NCBI RefSeq assembly: GCF_021389955.1 | Contig: NZ_CP089980.1 | Location: 4,707,001 to 4,771,000, forward strand | Length of the DNA: 64,000 nucleotides | From: Fulvivirga maritima | GTDB lineage: Bacteria; Bacteroidota; Bacteroidia; Cytophagales; Cyclobacteriaceae | Direction of reading: 5' to 3' | Shown: piece by piece, positions 35,347 to 45,454 of the stretch | Numbering within the stretch: the first letter of the stretch is position 1 | How the letters are laid out: the number at the start of each line of letters is the position of its first letter | Notes under the pieces: generated by a model | Database searches by the model: none | Told to the model about the DNA's origin: nothing | What the model saw: only the letters and a program-made list of their open reading frames with translations | Position numbers and translations under genes: made by a program

Positions 35347-35681
35347 ACGTCATCCTGTTAATTATCCTTGTTATTGTTGGTTGTGAAGGGGTATCAGTGT
35401 TATTATTTTGGTTACTGGCCAAGATAAATCATAAAGGACACAGTAGTAATAAGGTGAATTTTGGCAGTGTGGTGAAAGGTATGGCAGAGAGGGCTTTTAT
35501 TACCTTTACTATGGTAAATGGTATTACGCAGTCTCTAACACTTTTTGCGGCTCTTAAAATTGCTACTCGCATTAAAGATGAAGAAAATAAGATTTCCAAT
35601 GACTATTATTTATTAGGAAACCTTTTATCTATAACACTGGCAATTATATACAGCCAGCTGATTATAAAATATATTGGATGA
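35343..35681 (+). CDS. Small membrane protein coupled to satD
   Basis: This 112-residue protein has hydrophobic helices at about 3-25, 50-72 and 88-108, the last preceded by the polar segment NDYYLLGNLLS. Its start overlaps the satD stop (ATGA), so it is coupled to SatD. SatD is often found beside a small DUF3307-type membrane protein; I cannot confirm membership from the sequence alone. The parC gene follows after 19 bases. Confidence 0.7.
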   Translation: MNVILLIILVIVGCEGVSVLLFWLLAKINHKGHSSNKVNFGSVVKGMAERAFITFTMVNGITQSLTLFAALKIATRIKDEENKISNDYYLLGNLLSITLAIIYSQLIIKYIG

Positions 35682-35700
35682 TAATTTTTTAAAATAACAA

Positions 35701-38289
35701 ATGGCCGAGGAAAACGCTGAAAATAACGAACAAGAAAAAAATGATGATATCATACATGATATCACCCCGGTATCGGGCATGTATGAAAACTGGTTTTTAG
35801 ATTATGCCTCTTATGTAATATTAGAAAGAGCCGTACCAGCTATCGGAGATGGTTTTAAGCCTGTACAGCGTCGTATTATGCACGCTATGAAGGAAATGGA
35901 TGATGGCAGGTTTAACAAGGTAGCTAATGTTATAGGTAGTACTATGCAGTTTCACCCTCACGGAGACGCCTCCATTGGTGATGCCATAGTAAACCTGGGC
36001 CAGAAAGATCTTCTTATAGAAACGCAGGGTAACTGGGGAGATATAAGAACGGGTGATAGCGCAGCGGCACCTCGTTATATTGAAGCCAGGCTTTCTAAGT
36101 TTGCGCTTGATGTGGTTTATAACCCACAAACTACAGAGTGGCAGCTATCATATGATGGTCGTAAAAAGGAGCCAGTTACACTACCCGTTAAGTTCCCTTT
36201 GCTATTAGCACAGGGTGTTGAGGGTATTGCCGTAGGTTTGTCTACTAAAATATTACCACATAACTTCTGTGAGCTCATTAAAGCAGCCATAGATCACTTA
36301 AAAGGAAAAAAACCTTCAGTATATCCTGATTTTCCAACAGGAGGAATGGCAGATTTCTCTGAGTATAATGAAGGAATGCGTGGTGGTAGAGTTAAAGTCA
36401 GAGCCAAAATAGAAGAGTATGATAAAAAGACTCTTATAATAAAAGATATACCTTTTGGTACTACCACTACCAGTCTTATAGACTCTATCATTAAGGCTAA
36501 TGATAAAGGTAAAATCAAGGTGAAGCAGGTGATAGATAACACCGCTCAGGATGTAGAGATACTTGTGTCTTTAGCGCCAGGCCAGTCTCCTGACATTACC
36601 ATAGATGCCCTTTATGCATTTACTGACTGTGAGAGCTCTATTTCGCCTAATGCTTGTGTTATTATAGAAGATAAGCCTCATTTTATATCAGTAAATGATA
36701 TACTCAGGGCTAATACAGATCAGACAGTAGACCTGCTTACTCAGGAGCTCGAGATTAAAAGAGGTGAGCTAAGAGAGAAAATACTGTTTTCTTCATTAGA
36801 GAAAATATTCATAGAGAACCGTATCTATAGAGATATTGAAGAATGCGAAACCTGGGAGGCCGTATTAGAGACTATAGATCAAGGATTAGAGCCCTATAAG
36901 CCACAGTTTTATAGAGAAATAACTCAGGAAGACATTGTTAAGCTTACTGAAATTCGTATTAAGCGTATTTCTAAGTTTGACTCCTTCAAGTCTGATGAGC
37001 TTTTACGCAAGTTGGAAGAAGAGCTGAAGGAAACTGAATATCATCTGGCTAACATTATTGATTTTTCCATTGCTTATTATGCTAACCTATTGAAGAAATA
37101 TGGTGAAGGTAAAGAGCGTAAAACAGAGATAAAATCATTCGATGCTATAGACACTACCATAGTGGCTGCCAACAACCAAAAGCTGTATGTAAACAGACAA
37201 GATGGTTTTGTGGGTTATGCTTTGAAAAAGGATGAGTTTGTTTGCGAATGTTCTGATATAGATGACATTATTGTTATCAGAAGAGATGGCAAGTGTGTGG
37301 TTTCCAGAATATCTGATAAGGTGTTTATGGGTAAAGACATACTTCATGTGGGCATTTGGAAGAAAGGAGATGATAGAATGACCTATAACTTGGTGTACCT
37401 CGATGGTAAAAGTGGTCGATCTATGATCAAAAGATTCAATGTTACGGCTGTAACTCGTGATAAAGAATATGACCTTACCAAAAAGAACAAAGGCTCCAAA
37501 GTTCTTTATCTAACGGCTAACCCTAATGGAGAAGCAGAGGTAATTAACGTGAAGCTGACATCAGGTTCAAAAGCCAGGAAAAAGGTGTTTGACTTTGACT
37601 TCGCTGATATAGATATTAAAGGTAGGGGAGCAGGAGGAAATATTCTTACCAGATACCCGGTTAGAAAAATAGAGCTCAAGTCTGAAGGAGTCTCTACACT
37701 AAGCGGCCTTGATATATGGTATGATGAATCCGTTGGTCGTTTAAATAAAGACGAAAGAGGTATTCACATTGGTAACTTCAATGGAGATGATAATATTCTG
37801 GTGATTTATAAAGATGGTAGCTATGAATTGACTAGCTATGAACTTACCAATCACTATGAAACCGCCAAGGTTATGCTCATTGAGCGTTTTGATCCTAAAA
37901 AAGTAGTATCAGTAATTTATTATGATGGAGATAGTAAAAACTACTTCGTTAAACGATTCCAGGTAGAAACTACTACTATTAATAAGAAGTTTAACTTCAT
38001 CAGCGAAGCATCCGGATCTAAACTGGTAGTTGCCTCTACTTTCGATAAAACTACTGTAGAAGTAGAATTCATCAGAGGAAAAGGAAAAGATAAGGAAACC
38101 GAAGAACTGGCTTTAGAGGAGCAAATAGATGTAAAAGGATGGAAAGCCATGGGCAATAAACTATCACAGTTTACTGTTAAAAAGGTGAAGTTCGTTGAAG
38201 GTGAAAATATTAAAAAGGAAGTCGCTAACGATAACGATGAGGATGACGACGATACACATGGAGTAGGAGATACCATCGAGTTGTTTTAA
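35701..38289 (+). CDS. parC: DNA topoisomerase IV subunit A (ParC-type)
   Basis: This 862-residue DNA-cleaving subunit has the winged-helix region GDGFKPVQRRIMHAMKE, the quinolone-determining stretch STMQFHPHGDASIGDAIV and the active-site Tyr126 in AAAPRYIEARLSKFA. The tower and coiled-coil regions follow, then a C-terminal beta-pinwheel with degenerate repeats (about 500-830) and an acidic tail (NDNDEDDDD). The pinwheel and its pairing with ParE rather than GyrB support topoisomerase IV over gyrase. It is the last gene of the parE-satD-membrane protein-parC cluster. Confidence 0.93.
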   Translation: MAEENAENNEQEKNDDIIHDITPVSGMYENWFLDYASYVILERAVPAIGDGFKPVQRRIMHAMKEMDDGRFNKVANVIGSTMQFHPHGDASIGDAIVNLGQKDLLIETQGNWGDIRTGDSAAAPRYIEARLSKFALDVVYNPQTTEWQLSYDGRKKEPVTLPVKFPLLLAQGVEGIAVGLSTKILPHNFCELIKAAIDHLKGKKPSVYPDFPTGGMADFSEYNEGMRGGRVKVRAKIEEYDKKTLIIKDIPFGTTTTSLIDSIIKANDKGKIKVKQVIDNTAQDVEILVSLAPGQSPDITIDALYAFTDCESSISPNACVIIEDKPHFISVNDILRANTDQTVDLLTQELEIKRGELREKILFSSLEKIFIENRIYRDIEECETWEAVLETIDQGLEPYKPQFYREITQEDIVKLTEIRIKRISKFDSFKSDELLRKLEEELKETEYHLANIIDFSIAYYANLLKKYGEGKERKTEIKSFDAIDTTIVAANNQKLYVNRQDGFVGYALKKDEFVCECSDIDDIIVIRRDGKCVVSRISDKVFMGKDILHVGIWKKGDDRMTYNLVYLDGKSGRSMIKRFNVTAVTRDKEYDLTKKNKGSKVLYLTANPNGEAEVINVKLTSGSKARKKVFDFDFADIDIKGRGAGGNILTRYPVRKIELKSEGVSTLSGLDIWYDESVGRLNKDERGIHIGNFNGDDNILVIYKDGSYELTSYELTNHYETAKVMLIERFDPKKVVSVIYYDGDSKNYFVKRFQVETTTINKKFNFISEASGSKLVVASTFDKTTVEVEFIRGKGKDKETEELALEEQIDVKGWKAMGNKLSQFTVKKVKFVEGENIKKEVANDNDEDDDDTHGVGDTIELF

Positions 38290-38346
38290 TATTTCCTGAT
38301 TTTCAATGCATTAGAACTAATAAAGTACTTAATCAAATGAAATAAG

Positions 38347-38479
38347 ATGAGGTTGTATCAAAAGTGGTCACTTAATTAGTGAAGGTAATATTGAAGTTTT
38401 TGAATTATATTCCAGATGAAATAATGGAGATTTCAAAAACTTGGGTGTAACTTAAAATCAACTTTTGATATAGCCTCAT
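38347..38479. mobile_element. MITE-like element with 19-bp terminal inverted repeats
   Basis: The 19 bases at 38347-38365 (ATGAGGTTGTATCAAAAGT) and the complement of 38461-38479 match at 17 of 19 positions and enclose a 95-base AT-rich core without coding capacity. The ends resemble the GAGGxTGTATCAAAA-type termini seen on some transposons, so a non-autonomous element is likely. No clear target duplication beyond the AT in the repeat itself is visible. It occupies most of the 201-base gap between parC and the SanA-like gene and ends 11 bases before that gene's ATG, so it probably supplies its promoter region. Confidence 0.6.
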
Positions 38480-38490
38480 TGTCTTTTTGG

Positions 38491-39135
38491 ATGAAAATAC
38501 TCAAGGTAGTTTTAAAAATTTTTACATTTTCATTTATATTCCTTCTCTTAATAGTACTAGTTACCAATTTATGGATTTACTTTGCTACCAAAGATCAGGT
38601 GTATAAAGATATGGGTGATCTTCCCCAGCAAGACGTGGGTTTAGTGTTAGGTACCAGTAATTATCTGATGAATGGAGATCCTAATCCATTTTTTAGAGAG
38701 AGAATGAAGACCGCTGCTAAGCTCTATAAAACCGGGAAGATTAAGCATATTTTAGTGAGTGGAGATAATAGGAGTAGGTATTATAATGAACCTATAAAAA
38801 TGAGGAAGGCCTTAATAAAGCTGGGGATACCAGCAGAGGCCATAACCCTTGATTATGCCGGACTGAGAACTTTAGATTCTATAGTTCGGTGTAAGAAAAT
38901 TTTTGGACAGGATCATATCATTATAATTACTCAGTCATTTCATGGGTTACGTGCGCTCTTTATCAGTAATTATTATGATATGGAAGCCGTAGTAATGGGA
39001 GCTGATAATATTTCTATTTCTATGATTAATGTGAAAATGAGAGAGTGCCTGGCCAGAACTCTGGCTGTTTGGGATCTTTATATTGTTAAGAAAGAACCTA
39101 AATTTTTAGGTAAAAAAGAAACCTTGAATCTCTAA
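38491..39135 (+). CDS. SanA/ElyC/YdcF-family (DUF218) membrane protein
   Basis: This 214-residue protein is taken from the ATG at 38491; a TTG at 38479 would fall inside the MITE-like repeat. One membrane helix (about 5-29) is followed by the DUF218 domain: DVGLVLGTSNYLMNGDPNPFFRERMKTAAKLYKTGKIKHILVSGDN, then MRKALIKLGIPAEAITLDYAGLRTLDSIVRCKKIF and IITQSFHGLRALFI. E. coli SanA affects envelope permeability to vancomycin; the enzymatic role of the family is unclear. Confidence 0.88.
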   Translation: MKILKVVLKIFTFSFIFLLLIVLVTNLWIYFATKDQVYKDMGDLPQQDVGLVLGTSNYLMNGDPNPFFRERMKTAAKLYKTGKIKHILVSGDNRSRYYNEPIKMRKALIKLGIPAEAITLDYAGLRTLDSIVRCKKIFGQDHIIIITQSFHGLRALFISNYYDMEAVVMGADNISISMINVKMRECLARTLAVWDLYIVKKEPKFLGKKETLNL

Positions 39136-39172
39136 TTTGAGTTCAAGTAACATGTGATTAAACTTTACTTGA

Positions 39173-41683
39173 TTGAGAAATAAAGTTAATTTTTTTAACA
39201 AGGCTCTAGTGTTAATGCTAGTTTTTGTGCCTTTTGTTCAAGTGTTTTCACAGAAAACGGTCGTGTCTGGTAAAATAACTGACGCCGGTTCTGGAGACCC
39301 TATCCCTTTTGCTAATGTGGTGTTTAAAGGCACTGATATTGGTACCACTACTAGTTTTGAAGGTTTCTACACCTTAGAGACTACTAAAAAAGTAGATTCA
39401 TTAACCGTATCTTATATTGGGTACCTTACCAAGACTAAAGCCGTAAGCCCAACTGTACAAAAGTTAGACTTTCAGCTCGAAGAAAATGTAGTCAACTTAC
39501 AAGAAGTGGTTTTTGTGGCAGGAGAGAACCCTGCGTATGAGATCATGCGTAATGTCATCCGTAACAAAGATCAAAATGACAAGCGTTCTTTAGATGCTTA
39601 TGAGTATGAAACCTACACTAAAATAGAGGTAGATGTAGATAACATTACTGATAAGTTTAAGAAGCGTAAAATCATGCAGAAAATTACCAGCGTAATGGAC
39701 AGTGTGGAGCGTATGGCTGGTGAAGATGGACAACCCATTTTGCCTATTTTTATTTCAGAATCTTTATCAAAAACTTATTATAGGAATAGTCCGAAACTGA
39801 AGCATGAGAATATACTGAAAACCAAAATTACAGGTGTAGGTATAGAAGATGGTACACTGGTATCTCAGTTTATAGGTAGTTCATTTCAGGAGTATAACTT
39901 TTACCAAAACTGGCTCAATATTGTAAGTAAGGACTTCGTTTCTCCAATCGCTGATGGATGGCGCCTGTATTATGATTATGATCTCACAGATAGTGCTTAT
40001 GTTGAAAGTGACTACTGTTACAGACTAGATTTTTACCCTAGAAGTGAGCAAGATCTGGCCTTTAAAGGTACTATGTGGATTACCAAGAAGGATTATGCCC
40101 TAAAGCAAATGGATGCTACCGTAACGCAAACAGCTAACCTTAACTACATAGAGAAAATAAAAATACAGCAAGAGCTGGCACCAACAGATGCTGGTCCATG
40201 GATTCCTGTTAAAAACAGGGTGCTTCTGGATATCGGGGAGGTAACAGATAACATGGCTGGTGTGTTGGCCAAATTTTACACCAGTAACAGAAATATTACG
40301 GTAGATGCACCCAAAGAGCAGAAGTTTTACGCTCAGCCGATCAAGGTAGAAGAAGATTTCAACATTAATAACGGTAATGATTTTTGGAATGAGCATAGGC
40401 ATGAGCCTTTATCATCTACCGAATTGAATGTGTATAAAATGATAGATACGCTTAAGAGCATTCCTGTGGTTAAAACCTATACAGAGATTCTCAAAGTGGC
40501 TATTAACGGATATAAAAAAGTAGGCAAGTTTGATGTTGGCCCTTATCTAAATTTATATGCTAACAATACTGTAGAAGGACATAGGTTTCAGGCAGGGTTT
40601 AGAACCAACATAGACTTTAGTGATCGTTGGATACTTGGTGGTAGGCTAGCATACGGTACCGAAGACCAGGAATTTAAATATCAGGCCTTTGTTGAAAATA
40701 TTATAGACCGGCATAAATGGACCACGGTGCGGGCAGAATATACTAAAGACAGAGATCAGGTAGGGCTGGCCGCTGAAGATCTCATGGGTAATTATATCTT
40801 CCTTGCAGCCACTAAATTCGGAAATCTCATTAGGCCGTATAAATACGAACAAGCCAAGATAACAGCACAACGAGAGGTGTTTAAAGGTTTTACACCAAAA
40901 GTGGTTTTCAATTATAAAACATTTGATCCGCTTTATAATTTTGCTTATTACACTGATTCCGGGGCTGATGCGCCTTTGGCCAGTCAGTTTAAAACAGCAG
41001 AAACCATTATAGAGACGAGATTTGCTAAAGATGAGGTCTTTGTGCAAGATGATAATAATAGAATCAGCTTAGGGACTTTAAAATGGCCTATTTTTACTAT
41101 GAGATATACCCGTGGGTTTAAAGGGGTTTTTGGTAGCGATTTTGACTATAATAAGTTAGGCCTCAATATTTATAATGACCTTCGCATGGGCTTCTTTGGT
41201 ACCAGTAGCATATCGCTCACAGGTGAGCATGTATTTGAAACATTGCCATATCCATTACTCAAAGCTCATATTGGTAATGAATCGATATTCTATACAACTG
41301 CAGCTTTCAACCTGATGAACTATTCTGAGTTTGTGAGTGATACTTATGTTTCATTAAATTATAACCATTACTTCCAGGGCTTTATTCTTAATAGGATCCC
41401 ACTGATGCGCAAGCTGAAATGGCGTTTGTTGGCTACAGCTAATGTTATTTACGGCCAATTAAGTGATGAAAATAGAGCACTGATTCCACCTACTACCAGT
41501 ACAGGTGAAGAGGTGCCTCCGGTACATTCCTTTAAAAAGAATACTCCTTATATAGAGGTAGGGTATGGTATAGAAAATATCTTCAAAATCATTAGAGTAG
41601 ACTTTTTGCACCGTCTTAATTACTTAGATAATCCTGATGCTACTAAGTTTGGGGTTAAGATTAGTTTTCAGTTTATATTATAG
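39173..41683 (+). CDS. Outer-membrane protein with carboxypeptidase-regulatory-like and DUF5686 domains
   Basis: The start is most likely TTG at 39173: the codon before it is TGA, and the next ATG would remove most of the signal peptide (hydrophobic 9-24, cleavage near FSQ). An N-terminal beta-sandwich (28-115, VVSGKITDAGSGDPIPFANVVFKGTDIGTTTSFEGFYTL) precedes a long DUF5686 region that ends in a beta-barrel-like half with alternating aromatic strands and a terminal Phe (FGVKISFQFIL). It is probably an outer-membrane barrel in the style of TonB-linked proteins without a plug. The substrate is unknown. Confidence 0.87.
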   Translation: MRNKVNFFNKALVLMLVFVPFVQVFSQKTVVSGKITDAGSGDPIPFANVVFKGTDIGTTTSFEGFYTLETTKKVDSLTVSYIGYLTKTKAVSPTVQKLDFQLEENVVNLQEVVFVAGENPAYEIMRNVIRNKDQNDKRSLDAYEYETYTKIEVDVDNITDKFKKRKIMQKITSVMDSVERMAGEDGQPILPIFISESLSKTYYRNSPKLKHENILKTKITGVGIEDGTLVSQFIGSSFQEYNFYQNWLNIVSKDFVSPIADGWRLYYDYDLTDSAYVESDYCYRLDFYPRSEQDLAFKGTMWITKKDYALKQMDATVTQTANLNYIEKIKIQQELAPTDAGPWIPVKNRVLLDIGEVTDNMAGVLAKFYTSNRNITVDAPKEQKFYAQPIKVEEDFNINNGNDFWNEHRHEPLSSTELNVYKMIDTLKSIPVVKTYTEILKVAINGYKKVGKFDVGPYLNLYANNTVEGHRFQAGFRTNIDFSDRWILGGRLAYGTEDQEFKYQAFVENIIDRHKWTTVRAEYTKDRDQVGLAAEDLMGNYIFLAATKFGNLIRPYKYEQAKITAQREVFKGFTPKVVFNYKTFDPLYNFAYYTDSGADAPLASQFKTAETIIETRFAKDEVFVQDDNNRISLGTLKWPIFTMRYTRGFKGVFGSDFDYNKLGLNIYNDLRMGFFGTSSISLTGEHVFETLPYPLLKAHIGNESIFYTTAAFNLMNYSEFVSDTYVSLNYNHYFQGFILNRIPLMRKLKWRLLATANVIYGQLSDENRALIPPTTSTGEEVPPVHSFKKNTPYIEVGYGIENIFKIIRVDFLHRLNYLDNPDATKFGVKISFQFIL

Positions 41684-41714
41684 TTATAACTTTACGAAAG
41701 TGAAACTATACCCA

Positions 41715-42815
41715 ATGCGAATTTTAATCATATTCATAGTATTAATAACCAGCTCCTGCGTTAAGTATTCCAGAGATCCTATGGAAACTGTGGATATGAA
41801 AGTAGATCCTGATCAAACGCTGGAGTATTTGCAAGATTTAGAATCTGATTATCCCAATGAGCCTCAGCTTTACTATCAGCTTGCCAGAACTTATTATCAG
41901 AAAGATAACTATGCCGCTGCTGATAACAACATAAAAAAGGCCATTAAGCTTACGGAAGAAAATCCTGACTATTACTATTTAGAAGGTAAAATACAGCAGA
42001 AGCTTAACCATGCAGAAAAGGCAATAAAATCATTGCTTACCGCAGAAGCGCTTGGTATGAAGAGTTTTGACTTGTATAAAATCTTGGCTCAGGAATACCT
42101 GGATCAAGGTTTGGCCGATAAGGCAAAGTCTTCAGTGGACAGACTTTTACAGTTAGAACAAACAGGAGAGGGGTACAGGCTTAAGGGAGATGTGATGCTC
42201 ATAATGGAGGATACCACTGATGCCATTAAAAATTATGACAAGGCGCTGCAGGTAGATAGTAAAGAAGATGCTGCACATTTAAAGCTATATGAAATTTATG
42301 CTCGTCAGGAGTTGTATAACAAGGCGGAGTATCACATAGACAAGTTATTACAGATTGCCCCTGAGGAACCGAACTATATTGAAAATAAGGCCGATTTACT
42401 CAGCAATACCAATAGACTTGATACTGCTAAAATGCTTTATCAGGAATTGGTGGCGGTAAGAGGCGAGTTAAAGGATCTCTATAACTTAGCCAATACCTTT
42501 TATAAAATGAATGAATATGATTCAGCTGAACAGGTGTCAAGAAAGGCTTATGAAGAAGATAACAACTTTTTAGCTGCTCGTTTAATTACCGCTCGGTCGT
42601 TAGATAAGCAGCGGCAATACCAGCTGGCTATTGAAACTTATGAAGAAATCCTTAAAAAGGACTCTACTAATAATTTAGCACAGACGGAATTGGAGGTTTT
42701 GCAAAGAAAAGTTGCATATTTGTGGCGTTTGCAGCAGGAGAAGACTTCTCAGGAAGCTACCGGTGAAAATTCGCCTGCCGCAGTTGAGAAAAAAGACGTT
42801 ACAATAGAAGAATAA
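41715..42815 (+). CDS. TPR-repeat lipoprotein
   Basis: This 366-residue protein is taken from the ATG at 41715, which gives a lipoprotein signal with lipobox TSSC (Cys15); the longer frame from 41637 overlaps the upstream gene. From residue 35 on it consists of about nine tetratricopeptide repeats (for example PQLYYQLARTYYQKDNYAAADNNIKKAIKL). It ends in a Glu/Ser/Lys-rich tail. It probably acts as a periplasmic scaffold. It lies nine bases before thrS, so it may be co-transcribed with the translation genes, but the function is unknown. Confidence 0.85.
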   Translation: MRILIIFIVLITSSCVKYSRDPMETVDMKVDPDQTLEYLQDLESDYPNEPQLYYQLARTYYQKDNYAAADNNIKKAIKLTEENPDYYYLEGKIQQKLNHAEKAIKSLLTAEALGMKSFDLYKILAQEYLDQGLADKAKSSVDRLLQLEQTGEGYRLKGDVMLIMEDTTDAIKNYDKALQVDSKEDAAHLKLYEIYARQELYNKAEYHIDKLLQIAPEEPNYIENKADLLSNTNRLDTAKMLYQELVAVRGELKDLYNLANTFYKMNEYDSAEQVSRKAYEEDNNFLAARLITARSLDKQRQYQLAIETYEEILKKDSTNNLAQTELEVLQRKVAYLWRLQQEKTSQEATGENSPAAVEKKDVTIEE

Positions 42816-42824
42816 TTATAAAGT

Positions 42825-44780
42825 ATGATTAAGATCACATTACCTGACGGCTCCGTTAGGGAATATGAAAAAGGAGTAACAAGTTATGATGTAGCCATGA
42901 GCATTAGCGAAGGGTTAGCTAGAAATGTGCTTTCTGCTAAAGTAAATGGTGAAGTATGGGATGCTAGCAGACCTATAGAGGAAGACGCTACGGTTCAGCT
43001 ATTAACTTGGAATGACGAAGAAGGAAAATCTACTTTCTGGCATTCTTCTGCTCACTTATTAGCAGAAGCACTGGAAGAGCTATACCCCGGAGTAAAGTTC
43101 GGTATAGGGCCTCCTATTGCTAATGGCTTTTATTACGATATTGACCTGGGAGATCGCGTTCTTGGAGAAGACGATTTACCGGAGATTGAAAAGAAAATGA
43201 GCGAGCTGGCCAAAAAGAAAAGCCAGTTCATCCGTAAGGATATCAGTAAAGATGATGCTATAAAATATTTTAAAGAAAAAGGTGATGAATACAAACTTGA
43301 GCTTATAGAAGGGCTTGAAGACGGTAAAATCACTTTTTACGAACAAGGCAACTTTGTAGACCTTTGCCGTGGACCACACGTGCCGCATACAGGCATTATC
43401 AAAGCTATTAAGCTGATGAACGTTGCTGGTGCATACTGGAGAGGAGATGAAAAAAGAAAGCAGCTTACACGTATATATGGCGTTACTTTCCCTAAACAGA
43501 AAGAGCTAAAAGAATACTTAGAGCTGCTTGAAGAAGCTAAAAAGAGAGATCACCGTAAACTCGGCAAGGAACTGGAGCTATTTACCTTCTCTGAAAAGGT
43601 AGGTATGGGGCTTCCGCTATGGTTGCCAAAAGGTACGCTCTTAAGAGAGCGTCTTGAAAATTTCTTGAGAAAAGCTCAGATTAAAGCAGGGTATGAGCCT
43701 GTAGTTACGCCTCATATTGGTTCTAAGCAACTGTATGTTACTTCGGGTCACTATGAAAAGTACGGAGAGGATTCATTCCAGCCTATAAAGACTCCTAATG
43801 AAAATGAAGAGTTTTTATTGAAACCGATGAACTGCCCGCACCACTGCGAAATCTATAACTCTAAACCCAGGTCTTATAAAGATTTACCAGTAAGATTAGC
43901 TGAGTTTGGTACTGTTTATAGATATGAGCAAAGTGGAGAGTTACATGGGTTAACCAGGGTTAGAGGCTTTACTCAAGATGATGCCCACATTTTTTGCCGA
44001 CCAGATCAGGTAAAAGAAGAATTTGTTAAGGTGATTGACCTTGTGCTTTATGTATTTAAAGCCTTAGGTTTTAATGATTATACCGCTCAGGTATCATTAA
44101 GAGATCCTGAAAACAAGTCTAAGTACATCGGTAAAGATGAACTATGGGAAAAGGCGGAGCGCGAAATTCAGGAAGCTGCTGATGAGCGTGGCCTTACTAC
44201 AATAAGAGAAACAGGAGAAGCGGCCTTCTACGGACCTAAGCTTGACTTTATGGTTAAAGATGCTTTAGGAAGAAGTTGGCAGCTAGGAACTATACAGGTA
44301 GATTATAACTTACCTGAAAGATTTGATTTAGAATACACAGGTTCTGATAACCAAAAGCACAGACCTGTGATGATTCATAGAGCACCATTTGGGTCTCTGG
44401 AGCGATTCGTGGCAGTATTGATAGAGCACTGTGGTGGGAACTTCCCTCTATGGTTAGCTCCTGATCAAATAGCTGTATTACCAATAAGTGAAAAATATCA
44501 TCAGTACGCTGAAGAAATATATACAAAATTGGGAGAAAAGGACATTAGAGGTTATATTGATAACCGAGATGAGAAAATAGGAAGAAAAATTCGTGATGCC
44601 GAGGTGAAGAAAGTGCCCTTTATGCTCATAGTAGGAGATAAGGAGCAGGAAGAAAGCCAAGTGGCAGTGCGAAGACACGGAAAAGGTGATGTAGGAAGCA
44701 TGTCTTTATCTGATTTTGTTGAACATTTTCATAGTGAGAGTAGTTTAACAGAGGAAGAAGGTGCAACATTTAATGTTTAA
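42825..44780 (+). CDS. thrS: Threonine--tRNA ligase
   Basis: This 651-residue class II synthetase has a TGS domain (1-62), an editing domain (about 65-230, with [18 protein letters not shown] as the HxxxH metal site) and a catalytic core (245-540) with zinc ligand Cys in [13 protein letters not shown], motif 2 [29 protein letters not shown] and motif 3 [18 protein letters not shown]. The anticodon-binding domain fills 545-651. It charges tRNA-Thr. It is followed by infC, rpmI and rplT, the conserved thrS-infC-rpmI-rplT order. Confidence 0.98.
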   Translation: MIKITLPDGSVREYEKGVTSYDVAMSISEGLARNVLSAKVNGEVWDASRPIEEDATVQLLTWNDEEGKSTFWHSSAHLLAEALEELYPGVKFGIGPPIANGFYYDIDLGDRVLGEDDLPEIEKKMSELAKKKSQFIRKDISKDDAIKYFKEKGDEYKLELIEGLEDGKITFYEQGNFVDLCRGPHVPHTGIIKAIKLMNVAGAYWRGDEKRKQLTRIYGVTFPKQKELKEYLELLEEAKKRDHRKLGKELELFTFSEKVGMGLPLWLPKGTLLRERLENFLRKAQIKAGYEPVVTPHIGSKQLYVTSGHYEKYGEDSFQPIKTPNENEEFLLKPMNCPHHCEIYNSKPRSYKDLPVRLAEFGTVYRYEQSGELHGLTRVRGFTQDDAHIFCRPDQVKEEFVKVIDLVLYVFKALGFNDYTAQVSLRDPENKSKYIGKDELWEKAEREIQEAADERGLTTIRETGEAAFYGPKLDFMVKDALGRSWQLGTIQVDYNLPERFDLEYTGSDNQKHRPVMIHRAPFGSLERFVAVLIEHCGGNFPLWLAPDQIAVLPISEKYHQYAEEIYTKLGEKDIRGYIDNRDEKIGRKIRDAEVKKVPFMLIVGDKEQEESQVAVRRHGKGDVGSMSLSDFVEHFHSESSLTEEEGATFNV

Positions 44781-44793
44781 GTACAGTTCACCT

Positions 44794-44823
44794 TTGAAAA
44801 ATTAAATTATATATCGATATTTG
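44794..44823 (+). promoter_or_regulatory. Promoter of infC-rpmI-rplT
   Basis: TTG at 44794-44796 and GATATTTG at 44816-44823 (one mismatch to TAnnTTTG) are spaced by 19 bases. They would start transcription about 30 bases before the infC start, giving the infC-rpmI-rplT group a promoter separate from thrS. Confidence 0.5.
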
Positions 44824-44847
44824 CAACCTGTTTTTCCCAATTAAAAT

Positions 44848-44862
44848 AAGGAGGTCAACATT
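44848..44862 (+). promoter_or_regulatory. Strong Shine-Dalgarno and ATT start codon of infC
   Basis: AAGGAGGT (44848-44855), four bases, then ATT (44860-44862). This is one of the very few perfect Shine-Dalgarno sites in the window and fixes the non-standard start of infC. A rare start codon is the known basis of IF-3 autoregulation in Escherichia coli. Confidence 0.8.
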
Positions 44863-45417
44863 AGTAAACAAAAATTTCAAAGAAGGGGCTATCGAGGGAG
44901 AGTAGAAGAGCCCTATAAAGTAAACTCGAAAATCCATGCATCTCAAGTGCGAGTAGTGGGTGACAATGTGAAGGTAGATGTCTACCCCATTGAGCAAGCC
45001 CTAAAAATGGCTCGTGAGCAAAACCTTGATTTGGTGGAAATTTCACCCAAGGCCGACCCTCCGGTTTGTAAAATTATAGACTACTCTAAATTCAAATACG
45101 AACAAAAGAAAAAACAGAAAGAGATCAAGGCGAAAGCCCAGAAGACTGTGGTCAAAGAAATTCGGTTTGGTCCTAACACTGAAGAGCATGATTTTAACTT
45201 TAAGCTAAACCACGCTCAGAAGTTTTTAAAGGAAGGTGCAAAAGTAAAAGCTTATGTACACTTCGTGGGAAGAACAATCGTGTTTAAGGAAAGAGGAGAA
45301 ATTTTACTCTTAAGGTTTGCTCAAGCTTTAGAAGATTATGGTAAAGTAGAGCAAATGCCTAAGCTGGAAGGTAAGCGTATGACTATGTTCATCGCCGCTA
45401 AGGCAGCGAAGAAATAA
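44860..45417 (+). CDS. infC: Translation initiation factor IF-3, with ATT start codon
   Basis: This protein has 185 residues if translated from ATT at 44860. The first in-frame standard start (44947) would remove the conserved N-terminus [36 protein letters not shown]. The N-domain, the Lys-rich linker (about 82-100, [17 protein letters not shown]) and the C-domain ([40 protein letters not shown]) are complete. IF-3 checks initiator tRNA and start codon on the 30S subunit and rejects AUU, which provides feedback on its own synthesis. The strong Shine-Dalgarno compensates for the poor start. Confidence 0.95.
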   Translation: MSKQKFQRRGYRGRVEEPYKVNSKIHASQVRVVGDNVKVDVYPIEQALKMAREQNLDLVEISPKADPPVCKIIDYSKFKYEQKKKQKEIKAKAQKTVVKEIRFGPNTEEHDFNFKLNHAQKFLKEGAKVKAYVHFVGRTIVFKERGEILLLRFAQALEDYGKVEQMPKLEGKRMTMFIAAKAAKK

Positions 45418-45454
45418 ATTAAAGAGATACAGATCTGATAAATTATATATTAAA

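Noticed and set aside
44947-45417. IF-3 starting at 44947
   Set aside because: It would remove the conserved N-terminus; an ATT with a perfect Shine-Dalgarno lies 29 codons upstream.
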